From Pseudomonadota bacterium (GTDB lineage Bacteria > Desulfobacterota > WTBG01 > JAGOGO01), in the NCBI GenBank assembly GCA_021160085.1, contig JAGHDE010000211.1, positions 1 through 9,910 of the forward strand: a DNA stretch of 9,910 bases, written 5' to 3'. Shown one piece after another: positions 1 through 5,979 of the stretch. The position numbers and the translations under genes are program-made. Position 1 is the first letter of the stretch; each line of letters starts with the position of its first letter. Under the pieces are notes generated by a model. It made no database searches, was not told where the DNA came from, and worked only from the letters and a program-made list of their open reading frames with translations.

Positions 1-38
1 TCACAAAGAGTGGAAACAACCGGTAAATAAACGGCATC

Positions 39-66
39 TTGACATATTCTGGTTGTGATGTATTAT
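39..66 (+). promoter_or_regulatory. Sigma70-type promoter (TTGACA-N16-TATTAT)
   Basis: A perfect -35 box TTGACA (39-44) is separated by 16 nt from a -10 box TATTAT (61-66), one mismatch from consensus. Transcription would start near 73. It reads into the antitoxin frame and onward to cysD. I see no better promoter between 276 and 351, so it may also serve cysD-cysNC through a leader of about 280 nt. This is inference from sequence match only. Confidence 0.5.
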
Positions 67-275
67 TCAGCAAAACGTATACTCACAGGACTACAATTAA
101 CATAAAAGATGATCTTATGGATGCACTCCTGGCTCGCACAAAGGCTAAGACTAAAGCCGTTGAATTATCCATCAGGGAGTATATAGAAAAAGGATCCATT
201 GAAGACCTTATCTCCCTCAGTGGCAAAATAAATGTCGATTCAGACTGGCAAAAAGAAGCGCCATACGGACGATAA
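39..275 (+). CDS. VapB-like type II antitoxin, orphan and possibly degraded
   Basis: Seen: an open frame with the layout of short VapB antitoxins. A beta-strand-like RTTINIKDDL (residues 17-26 counted from the TTG at 39) is followed by a helical stretch ending in AVELSIREYI and a tail SLSGKINVDSDW. In this family the strand forms a ribbon-helix-helix DNA-binding dimer and the C-terminal tail wraps a VapC PIN-domain RNase. Oddities: family members normally start with Met directly before RTTIN, but here that codon (84-86) is CAC. The in-frame TTG at 39 lies in a promoter -35 box, and the next ATG (117) would remove the DNA-binding strand. The segment TKAKTKAVEL also looks about two residues short against the common TGAKTKxEAVE form. 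No VapC frame follows; cysD does. It is therefore either an orphan antitoxin with a non-standard start or a decaying remnant. The family call is fairly good; the start is unresolved. Confidence 0.5.
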   Translation: MTYSGCDVLFSKTYTHRTTINIKDDLMDALLARTKAKTKAVELSIREYIEKGSIEDLISLSGKINVDSDWQKEAPYGR

Positions 276-351
276 AAAAAGACAGGAACGTACACAAATT
301 CGTGATCAGGCAACATCAATCCAGTTGGCGGCCTTGTAGCAGGTACTCATT

Positions 352-1278
352 ATGAACTCATACAGTCTCTCATATCTCAAACAGATCGAATCAGAATCTA
401 TCCATATCATACGGGAAGTAGTGGCCGAGTTTAAAAATCCGGTCATGCTTTATTCCGTTGGAAAAGATTCCAGTGTCATGCTCCGTCTGGCACAGAAAGC
501 CTTCTATCCCGGAAAATTTCCCTTTCCGCTTATGCATATCGATACCGGATATAAATTTCCGGAGATGTATGAATTTCGTGACAAATTCTGTAAAGAGATC
601 GGCGCAAGACTCATCGTCGAACGTAACGAGGGATGGATTGCTGAAGGATGTCACCCTTTAAAACTCGGGACAGATAAATGCTGCGGATATTTGAAGACCC
701 AGGGGCTGCTTGATGCCATAAAAAAGCATGAGTTTGATGCCGCATTCGGAGGCGCCAGGAGAGAAGAAGAAAAATCACGTGCCAAGGAGCGTGTATTTTC
801 CCTCCGTGACGAATTTGGCCAGTGGGACCCCAAGAATCAGCGTCCGGAACTCTGGGATCTTTATAACGCGCGGCTGAATGAAGGGCAGTCCGTCCGTGTT
901 TTCCCGCTGAGCAACTGGACCGAGGTGGATATATGGCAGTACATCAAGATTGAAAAGATACCGGTAGTGCCTATCTACTTTGCCATGGAACGTGAGGTAA
1001 TAAGGCGCAACGGGCTTTTAATTCCTGTTTCCTCCTTTTCCACCGTTGGAAATGATGCAAAAGCCGGTTTCGCACAGGAAGAAATTGAAACGGTCATGTG
1101 CCGTTTTCGAAGCCTCGGTTGCATCCCCTGCACCGGCGCGATAAAATCTGAAGCAACGATAATTGATGATATTATTGCCGAAGTAGTAAGCGCCAGAAAA
1201 TCCGAGCGGGAAAACCGCGTAATAGACCTTGGAAGTGACAGTGCAATGGAAGATAAGAAAAAGGAAGGGTATTTTTGA
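352..1278 (+). CDS. cysD: Sulfate adenylyltransferase subunit 2 (CysD)
   Basis: Small catalytic subunit of heterodimeric ATP sulfurylase. With the GTPase CysN it forms adenosine 5'-phosphosulfate (APS) and PPi from sulfate and ATP in the cytoplasm. The 308-residue length matches the family (about 302 in E. coli). Diagnostic stretches are present in order: ESIHIIREV (15-23), the PP-loop SVGKDSS (35-41), [71 protein letters not shown] and the terminal EGYF. The ATG at 352 fits the family N-terminus; its ribosome site is weak (AGG at 341-343). The stop overlaps the start of cysNC by one base, so the two subunits are probably translationally coupled. NodP of rhizobia belongs to the same family, so the module can feed sulfation as well as cysteine synthesis. 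No lesion is visible. Confidence 0.97.
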   Translation: MNSYSLSYLKQIESESIHIIREVVAEFKNPVMLYSVGKDSSVMLRLAQKAFYPGKFPFPLMHIDTGYKFPEMYEFRDKFCKEIGARLIVERNEGWIAEGCHPLKLGTDKCCGYLKTQGLLDAIKKHEFDAAFGGARREEEKSRAKERVFSLRDEFGQWDPKNQRPELWDLYNARLNEGQSVRVFPLSNWTEVDIWQYIKIEKIPVVPIYFAMEREVIRRNGLLIPVSSFSTVGNDAKAGFAQEEIETVMCRFRSLGCIPCTGAIKSEATIIDDIIAEVVSARKSERENRVIDLGSDSAMEDKKKEGYF

Positions 1279-3179
1279 TGGAAAGCAGAGAAAAAACACT
1301 CCTTCGATTTACCACCACCGGCAGTGTTGATGACGGCAAATCCACGCTCATCGGCCGGCTTTTATACGAAACGAAATCAATCTTCGAAGATCAGTATGCC
1401 GCTATCGAAAAGACATCAAAAAAGAAGGGTTATGACGAGGTAGACCTCGCCCTCCTGCTTGACGGTCTGTCCGCTGAAAGGGAGCAGGGGATTACCATTG
1501 ACGTTGCTTACAGATATTTTGAATCTCCAAAGAGAAAATTTATCATTGCGGATACGCCGGGCCATGTTCAGTACACCCGCAACATGATCACCGGTGCATC
1601 AACCGCGGATCTTGCAATTATTCTCATTGATGCCAGAATGGGTGTGCTTACACAGTCCAAACGTCACGGCATTATTAATTCCCTCCTCCAAATCCCTCAT
1701 CTGATTGTGGCCGTAAATAAAATGGATCTCGTAGATTACTCCGAAGAGGTATATAGAAACATTGTATCGTCATACGAGGAATTCTCCGAAAAGCTGGATA
1801 TTCACGACATTGTCTTTATCCCTGTTTCCGCTCTTAAGGGCGACAACGTTGCCGAAAAAAGTGAAAACATGTCCTGGTATGATGGGGCCACCCTCCTGCA
1901 CTACCTGGAAACTGTTCAGGTAACTGCGAACAGGAACCTTCAGGACTTTCGCTTCCCCGTCCAATACGTAATCCGGCCGAATCACGGTTTCAGGGGGTTT
2001 GCGGGGAAAATAACATCCGGCACAATCAGCCCGGGAGAAGAGATTGTTGTATTACCGTCAGGCAATGCTACAACCGTTAAGTCGATTGTTACCCATGACG
2101 GAGAACTGACTGAGGCCTTCCCCCCCCAGTCCGTTGTCCTGACCCTGCATGATGAAATAGATATCAGCCGGGGCGATATGATCGTCCGTAAAAACAATCT
2201 GCCCCAAGTCAGCAATCACTTCGAAGCAATTATCTGCTGGATGGATGAACAGGCCATGTCAAATGGAAACTCCTATATTCTCAAGCACACAACAAATGAT
2301 GTTAGGGCATTTATTCCGCGAGTTGTCTATAAAATCGATGTAAACACCCTTCACAGAGAAAAAACCGATTCGCTGGCACTAAACGACATTGCAAGAGTAG
2401 AGATCAAGACAGCCTTACCCGTATTCTTTGATACTTACAAGGTAAATCGCGGTACGGGAAGCTTTATCCTGATTGACCCCTTTACCAATAACACCGTTGC
2501 CGCCGGAATGATTCGTGGAGTCGTGCGGAGAGTTGACGATGTTATTGAAGTTACTAAGGACAAAAGTATAACACAGAAAAAATCGCCCCACACCACCTGG
2601 AGCGGATGGAATATACCCCGTAAAGTGAGAGAATCGCACAACGTTCATAAAGCGGCGGTATTATGGCTTACAGGATATTCAGGATCAGGGAAATCAACAA
2701 TCGCCAGAAAGCTTGAAAAAAGGCTGTTTGAAGCGGGCTGTCAGACAACTCTTCTTGACGGCGATAACATCCGGCATGGCCTTTGCGGGGATTTAGGGTT
2801 TTCCGACAAAGACAGGTCGGAAAATATCCGCAGAGTGGGAGAAGTGGCAAGACTCTTCTTTGAATCGGGAAGTATCGTCGTCTGTACTTTTATATCCCCT
2901 TTTAAAGGGGACCGGGCAACCGTCAGATCATTGTTCCCGACAGACCGCTTTTTTGAGGTCCACGTAAAATGTGATCTTGAAATATGTAAAAGGCGAGATC
3001 CCAACGTATTGTACAAAAAAGCTCTTAGCGGGGAAATTAAGGAATTTACAGGAATCTCCTCCTCGTATGAAAAGCCACTAAAACCGGAAATAATTGTTGA
3101 AACGGATTTGCAGAGCGCTGAGGATATTGTCGCAAGTATTGTCGATACACTTAAAAAGAAAAAGGTAATAGAGAACTGA
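1278..3179 (+). CDS. cysNC: Bifunctional sulfate adenylyltransferase GTPase / APS kinase (CysNC)
   Basis: Fusion of the regulatory GTPase subunit of ATP sulfurylase (CysN) with APS kinase (CysC). GTP hydrolysis drives APS formation by CysD, and the C-terminal kinase then phosphorylates APS to PAPS. With the ATG at 1278 it has 633 residues. The GTPase part carries P-loop GSVDDGKST (15-23), the G2 stretch AEREQGITIDVAYRYF, DTPGH (92-96), NKMD (147-150) and SAL, followed by EF-Tu-like beta-barrel domains to about residue 430. The kinase part carries P-loop GYSGSGKST (466-474), DGDNIRHGL (494-502), FISPF and the region DPNVLYKKALSGEIKEFTGI. The ATG is preferred over the TTG three bases earlier: AGGAAGG (1262-1268) sits at good distance and TGATG overlaps the cysD stop. 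The fused form resembles NodQ. The kinase P-loop has Tyr where Leu is usual (GLSGSGKST); the catalytic residues I can check are intact. Confidence 0.96.
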   Translation: MESREKTLLRFTTTGSVDDGKSTLIGRLLYETKSIFEDQYAAIEKTSKKKGYDEVDLALLLDGLSAEREQGITIDVAYRYFESPKRKFIIADTPGHVQYTRNMITGASTADLAIILIDARMGVLTQSKRHGIINSLLQIPHLIVAVNKMDLVDYSEEVYRNIVSSYEEFSEKLDIHDIVFIPVSALKGDNVAEKSENMSWYDGATLLHYLETVQVTANRNLQDFRFPVQYVIRPNHGFRGFAGKITSGTISPGEEIVVLPSGNATTVKSIVTHDGELTEAFPPQSVVLTLHDEIDISRGDMIVRKNNLPQVSNHFEAIICWMDEQAMSNGNSYILKHTTNDVRAFIPRVVYKIDVNTLHREKTDSLALNDIARVEIKTALPVFFDTYKVNRGTGSFILIDPFTNNTVAAGMIRGVVRRVDDVIEVTKDKSITQKKSPHTTWSGWNIPRKVRESHNVHKAAVLWLTGYSGSGKSTIARKLEKRLFEAGCQTTLLDGDNIRHGLCGDLGFSDKDRSENIRRVGEVARLFFESGSIVVCTFISPFKGDRATVRSLFPTDRFFEVHVKCDLEICKRRDPNVLYKKALSGEIKEFTGISSSYEKPLKPEIIVETDLQSAEDIVASIVDTLKKKKVIEN

Positions 3180-3259
3180 AAGAAAGACCTTATTGGGACA
3201 CAAATGAATGCGGATGAGGCTGTTTTGGGGAGAAATGGAGACTTTTTGGAGACCAGAAC

Positions 3260-3298
3260 AAATCAAGGACTTAACAAAAATTGCTAAGTCCTTGATTT
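3260..3298. terminator. Hairpin terminator between cysNC and tRNA-Arg, probably bidirectional
   Basis: A perfect 14-bp inverted repeat: 3260-3273 (AAATCAAGGACTTA) pairs with 3285-3298 (TAAGTCCTTGATTT) around an 11-nt loop. The plus strand ends in a short T-rich run, suiting intrinsic termination of cysD-cysNC. The minus strand also ends in TTT, just past the tRNA 3' end (3305), so it can end the tRNA transcript too. Between the cysNC stop and the hairpin (3180-3259) I see no supported gene. Confidence 0.75.
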
Positions 3299-3304
3299 TA
3301 TTGA

Positions 3305-3378
3305 CGCGCCCAAGAGGATTCGAACCTCTGACCTACGGATTCGTAGTCCGTCGCTCTATCCAGCTGAGCCATGGGCGC
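3305..3378 (-). tRNA. tRNA-Arg (anticodon ACG)
   Basis: Read on the minus strand, a complete 74-nt cloverleaf. The acceptor stem is GCGCCCA / TGGGCGC (7 bp) and the D arm GCTC...GAGC. The anticodon stem ACGGA / TCCGT encloses loop CTACGAA, giving anticodon ACG. A 5-nt variable loop AGGTC follows, then the T arm AGAGG-TTCGAAT-CCTCT. The discriminator base is G. CCA is not encoded (TCA follows), so the tail must be added enzymatically. ACG becomes inosine-CG through TadA in most bacteria and reads CGU, CGC and CGA. It is oriented opposite to all its plus-strand neighbours and is a stand-alone unit. Confidence 0.96.
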
Positions 3379-3392
3379 TACTAAGATTTATT

Positions 3393-3421
3393 ATTTTATC
3401 ATTATAACTATTCCTCGTCAA
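3393..3421 (-). promoter_or_regulatory. Candidate promoter for tRNA-Arg
   Basis: On the minus strand, TTGACG (complement of 3416-3421) is followed after 17 nt by TAAAAT (complement of 3393-3398). Each box has one mismatch to the sigma70 consensus. The -10 lies 14 nt before the mature tRNA 5' end at 3378, leaving room for a short leader that RNase P would remove. A TATAAT also occurs in the spacer (complement of 3401-3406), but no good -35 box fits it. Confidence 0.5.
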
Positions 3422-3513
3422 TATTTTACCAGCAATATTACCCTGAGTTTATTTTTCTGATTTTAAAAAGAAAATTTGGTTAATTATAAGAAACTTACCT
3501 GACTTCAATTTCG

Positions 3514-3542
3514 TTGACATTGGTTTATCGGTATACTATCAT
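3514..3542 (+). promoter_or_regulatory. Promoter of recA (TTGACA-N17-TATCAT)
   Basis: A perfect -35 box TTGACA (3514-3519), an optimal 17-nt spacer and a -10 box TATCAT (3537-3542) with one mismatch. The start site would be near 3549, giving a 5' leader of about 73 nt. The surroundings are very A+T rich. An alternative -10, TATACT (3532-3537), overlaps but lies only 12 nt from TTGACA. The rest of 3379-3621 contains only the tRNA promoter on the other strand and no supported gene. Confidence 0.6.
3523..3536. promoter_or_regulatory. Imperfect dyad in the recA promoter spacer, candidate operator
   Basis: GTTTATCGGTATAC reads almost the same on both strands; 10 of 14 positions are self-complementary, centred on 3529/3530. 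It fills the spacer between the -35 and -10 boxes, where a repressor such as LexA would block polymerase. It does not match the E. coli (CTGT-N8-ACAG) or Bacillus (GAAC-N4-GTTC) LexA boxes, but LexA motifs differ between phyla. Function is inference from position. Confidence 0.3.
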
Positions 3543-3606
3543 TATTTAAATTTTGAGAACATTTTTAAGCTTTTTTATAGAAACATAGCAATATTTTTTG
3601 TCCATG

Positions 3607-3615
3607 AGGAGGAGG
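3607..3615 (+). promoter_or_regulatory. Strong ribosome binding site of recA that decides its start
   Basis: AGGAGGAGG ends 6 nt before the ATG at 3622. The frame stays open upstream to a TTG at 3598, but that start would translate the ribosome binding site itself (as Met-Arg-Arg-Arg) and has none of its own. The ATG at 3622 is therefore the recA start. Confidence 0.85.
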
Positions 3616-3621
3616 TTCCCA

Positions 3622-4662
3622 ATGTCAACAGGTTTTGATCGTAATAAGGCGGTTGATGTAGCTTTTACCCAGATAGAACGACAGTTTGGAAAAGGCTCCA
3701 TCATGAGGCTGGGCAGTGATTCTCCAGCATACCAGGTTCCCGTCATCTCAAGCGGTTCCCTGGGATTGGATATTGCATTAGGAGTGGGGGGGATTCCCCG
3801 CGGCAGAGTGATTGAAGTCTTTGGACCGGAAGCTTCCGGAAAAACCAGTCTTACGCTCCATGTTATTGCGGAAACCCATAAACAGGGTGGCATAGCCGCC
3901 TTTATTGATGCGGAGAATGCCCTGGATGTGAGTTATGCCCGGAATCTCGGAGTCAATACCGATGATTTGCTTATCTCCCAGCCCGATACTGGTGAACAGG
4001 CCCTGGAAATTACTGAAGTTCTGGTTCGAAGCGGCGCGATTGATGTTCTGGTTATTGATTCGGTGGCTGCTCTTGTTCCCCGGGCAGAACTTGAAGGAGA
4101 AATGGGAGATTCTCATATGGGGCTTCAGGCCCGGCTCATGTCTCAGGCGCTAAGAAAACTCACCTCCGCCATAAGTAAATCGAAGACCACGGTAATTTTT
4201 ACTAACCAGTTGCGCATGAAGATAGGGGTTTTTTTTGGAAATCCAGAAACCACCACCGGTGGAAACGCGCTTAAGTTTTACTCTTCAGTACGATTAGATA
4301 TGCGCCGGATAGGAGCTATCAAATCAGGAGATGCGGTGATTGGAAACAGGACCCGGATAAAGATAGTTAAAAACAAGCTGGCTCCCCCGTTTCGCGAAGC
4401 TGAGTTTGATTTGATTTATGGAGAGGGAATATCCCGGGAAGGTGAAATTCTGGATTTGGGTGTGACTAATAAGATAATAGAGAAAAGTGGAACCTGGTAT
4501 TCCTATGGTGACGACCGAATCGGGCAGGGCCGGGAGAATGGCAAAAAGTTTCTCAAGGAAAACCCCGACCTGTTAGAAAAAATTGATAAGGAAATCCGGA
4601 AAAAATTTGGGCTTGACCGGGAAAAAAAAGAGCCGGAAAGCAACAACTCTCCCAGCAAATAA
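3622..4662 (+). CDS. recA: Recombinase RecA
   Basis: ATP-dependent strand-exchange protein that coats single-stranded DNA, drives homologous repair and stimulates LexA self-cleavage. It has 346 residues, close to E. coli RecA (353). Seen: N-terminal [17 protein letters not shown], Walker A GPEASGKT (68-75), catalytic Glu98 in DAENALD, Walker B VLVIDS ending near Asp146, the loop L1 region [14 protein letters not shown], allosteric Gln196 in TNQLRMKIG, loop L2 [15 protein letters not shown], and a C-terminal domain with [17 protein letters not shown]. The tail is polar and charged, as usual. Substitutions to note are Asn99 (His is commoner after that Glu), Thr194 before Asn-Gln (often Ile), and Phe204 where E. 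coli has Met (GVMFG). It heads the recA-pilT-recX-alaS run and has its own promoter. Paralogues such as RadA are excluded by loop L2 and overall collinearity. Confidence 0.98.
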   Translation: MSTGFDRNKAVDVAFTQIERQFGKGSIMRLGSDSPAYQVPVISSGSLGLDIALGVGGIPRGRVIEVFGPEASGKTSLTLHVIAETHKQGGIAAFIDAENALDVSYARNLGVNTDDLLISQPDTGEQALEITEVLVRSGAIDVLVIDSVAALVPRAELEGEMGDSHMGLQARLMSQALRKLTSAISKSKTTVIFTNQLRMKIGVFFGNPETTTGGNALKFYSSVRLDMRRIGAIKSGDAVIGNRTRIKIVKNKLAPPFREAEFDLIYGEGISREGEILDLGVTNKIIEKSGTWYSYGDDRIGQGRENGKKFLKENPDLLEKIDKEIRKKFGLDREKKEPESNNSPSK

Positions 4663-4664
4663 TT

Positions 4665-5834
4665 ATGAAGCTGAATACCCTTTTGAAAACCGCTGTTACT
4701 ACAAACGCTTCAGACATTCATATCAAGGTAGGGCTTTCTCCAATCCTCCGGATTAATGGGGCGTTGGGTACGCTAAAAGATGTCCCCCGCTTCTCCCCGG
4801 AAATAACAAAGGAAATAGCCGACTCTTTGATGAGTGACCGACAAAAAGAACAATTCCATAAAGTTAATGAGATAGACTTTTCTTACGCTGTATCAGGATT
4901 GGGCCGTTTTCGGGTTAATATATTCAGGCAACGAGGTTCTATCAGCCTGGTGCTAAGGATAATTCCTTTTAAAATTCTTGGCATTGAGGAATTGCTGCTT
5001 CCCAGGATTATTGAAAAGTTAGCTATGGAAAACAGAGGGTTGATTCTTGTGACCGGAACCACCAGCAGTGGAAAGTCAACCACTCTGGCAGCCATGATTG
5101 ATCACATCAACACTCATCGAAGTGCCCACATCATTACCATTGAAGACCCAATAGAGTTTCTTCATCAGGATAAAAAAAGCATCATTAATCAAAGAGAGGT
5201 GGGAGAGGACACTGATACGTTCGCAAGCGCTTTGAGAGTGGCTTTGCGCCAGGATCCAAATGTGATCCTGGTGGGAGAAATGCGGGATTTGGAAACCGTT
5301 GAAACCGCACTTTTAGCGGCTGAAACCGGCCATTTAGTTCTGAGCGCCGTTCATACCCTTGACGCCACTGAAACAATCAACCGCATTATCTCTGTCTTCC
5401 CTCCTTACCAGCATAGCCAGATTAGAATCCAGCTCGCTTCCGTGCTCAAAGGGGTCATCTCCCAACGATTAATGCCTAAAGCAGACAAATCCGGACGAGT
5501 CCCGGCTGCCGAGGTGCTGGTAACCACTGCTCGTATCCGGGAATATATTGAAAATAGAAACCGAACCAGAGAAATCGCGGATGCTATTGCCGAAGGGCAT
5601 GTCCAGTATGGAATGCAAACCTTTGATCAATCACTTATGTCTTTGCTCGGACAAAAGTTAATCACCTATGAGGAAGCGCTGAACCAGGCGACGAATGCCG
5701 ATGACTTTGCCCTTAAATACAGCGGTATTTCTTCAACCAGTGATACAATCTGGGATAGCTTTCACAAGCAAAATGAATCTGAAAAAGGAAAAGAGGAAGT
5801 CGAGATTGACCGGTTCAACCGGGAGCTTAAGTAG
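4665..5834 (+). CDS. pilT: Type IV pilus retraction ATPase PilT
   Basis: Hexameric secretion-type ATPase at the cytoplasmic base of the type IV pilus. It powers pilus depolymerisation for twitching, adhesion and, in competent species, DNA uptake. The 389 residues include a PAS-like N-terminal domain (NASDIHIKVGLSPILRING; GLGRFRVNIFRQRG) and a RecA-like domain. The latter has Walker A GTTSSGKST (131-139), Asp box TIEDPIEF (158-165), Walker B ILVGEMRD (201-208) and His box GHLVLSAVHTLDATETINRI (222-241). The C-terminal region has ARIREYIENRNR where Pseudomonas PilT has AIRNLIRE, followed by the conserved YGMQTFDQSL. That puts it in the HTLDATETINRI branch, which I associate with Desulfobacterota and Myxococcota PilT. 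GspE/PilB are excluded by the lack of the tetracysteine zinc motif and the shorter length. It starts 2 nt after the recA stop without an obvious ribosome site, so it is probably coupled to recA. Confidence 0.93.
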   Translation: MKLNTLLKTAVTTNASDIHIKVGLSPILRINGALGTLKDVPRFSPEITKEIADSLMSDRQKEQFHKVNEIDFSYAVSGLGRFRVNIFRQRGSISLVLRIIPFKILGIEELLLPRIIEKLAMENRGLILVTGTTSSGKSTTLAAMIDHINTHRSAHIITIEDPIEFLHQDKKSIINQREVGEDTDTFASALRVALRQDPNVILVGEMRDLETVETALLAAETGHLVLSAVHTLDATETINRIISVFPPYQHSQIRIQLASVLKGVISQRLMPKADKSGRVPAAEVLVTTARIREYIENRNRTREIADAIAEGHVQYGMQTFDQSLMSLLGQKLITYEEALNQATNADDFALKYSGISSTSDTIWDSFHKQNESEKGKEEVEIDRFNRELK

Positions 5835-5840
5835 CAATAT

Positions 5841-5866
5841 CCTGATTGAGCTTTGGCTCAATCAGG
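5841..5866 (+). repeat. Hairpin 1 after pilT (11-bp perfect stem)
   Basis: CCTGATTGAGC (5841-5851) pairs perfectly with GCTCAATCAGG (5856-5866) around the tetraloop TTTG, seven bases after the pilT stop. No T run follows (GAGGGTCC), so it is not a classic intrinsic terminator. It could protect the 3' end of the recA-pilT message or act with Rho. Its core recurs in the hairpin at 5921-5945. Confidence 0.7.
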
Positions 5867-5880
5867 GAGGGTCCGGGGAT

Positions 5881-5920
5881 CAGTGTTCAGGGAACAATAA
5901 GTGCTGCCCCCTGACAACTG
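5881..5920 (+). repeat. Hairpin 2 in the pilT-recX gap (interrupted stem)
   Basis: CAGT (5881-5884) pairs with ACTG (5917-5920), and TCAGGG (5887-5892) with CCCTGA (5909-5914). The stems are separated by a 2x2 internal loop (GT/CA), and the end loop is 16 nt. It is weaker than its two neighbours and could be an alternative fold. The right side also contains the small dyad TGACA-AC-TGTCA (5912-5923), which would compete with it. Confidence 0.45.
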
Positions 5921-5945
5921 TCAATTGAGCCTTTCCCTCAATTGA
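5921..5945 (+). repeat. Hairpin 3 before recX (9-bp perfect stem)
   Basis: TCAATTGAG (5921-5929) pairs with CTCAATTGA (5937-5945) around CCTTTCC. The core ATTGAGC-CTTTCC-CTCAAT (5924-5942) matches hairpin 1, ATTGAGC-TTTGG-CTCAAT (5845-5862), so the two look like diverged copies about 80 nt apart. It lies immediately before a TATAAT box, which points to a regulatory or processing role rather than termination. Confidence 0.65.
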
Positions 5946-5954
5946 GATTATAAT
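5925..5954 (+). promoter_or_regulatory. Possible recX-alaS promoter
   Basis: A perfect -10 box TATAAT (5949-5954) lies 18 nt after TTGAGC (5925-5930), which matches the -35 consensus at four of six positions. The start would fall near 5961, about 20 nt before the recX ATG. The -35 and most of the spacer lie inside hairpin 3. It would give recX-alaS transcription independent of recA. Confidence 0.4.
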
Positions 5955-5979
5955 ACTGGTTTTTGTATTGTTGAACGGT

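Noticed and set aside
232..339. 35-codon frame after the antitoxin, considered as a toxin start
   Set aside because: The translation (MSIQTGKKKRHTDDKK...) has no PIN-domain pattern and stops before cysD; too short and lysine-rich to support.
2120..2127. Run of eight C in cysNC, checked as a possible frameshift or phase-variable tract
   Set aside because: The frame is intact through the run (Phe-Pro-Pro-Gln) and both flanks match CysN, so nothing is broken.
2896..2910. Near-perfect palindrome CCCCTTTTAAAGGGG in cysNC
   Set aside because: It encodes the conserved Ser-Pro-Phe-Lys-Gly part of the APS kinase; no context suggests a regulatory or terminator role inside the gene.
3204..3287. 27-codon frame between cysNC and the terminator
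   Set aside because: Its stop lies in the terminator stem, it has no recognisable family, and the length is within chance expectation.
3419..3442. Direct repeat of CAATATT (3419-3425 and 3433-3439) between tRNA and recA promoters
   Set aside because: Only 7 bp in a very A+T-rich stretch; expected by chance.
3546..4116. Two overlapping minus-strand frames (3546-3893 and 3778-4116) across the recA start
   Set aside because: Both lie opposite highly conserved RecA coding sequence and the recA leader; their translations resemble no family and have no start signals.
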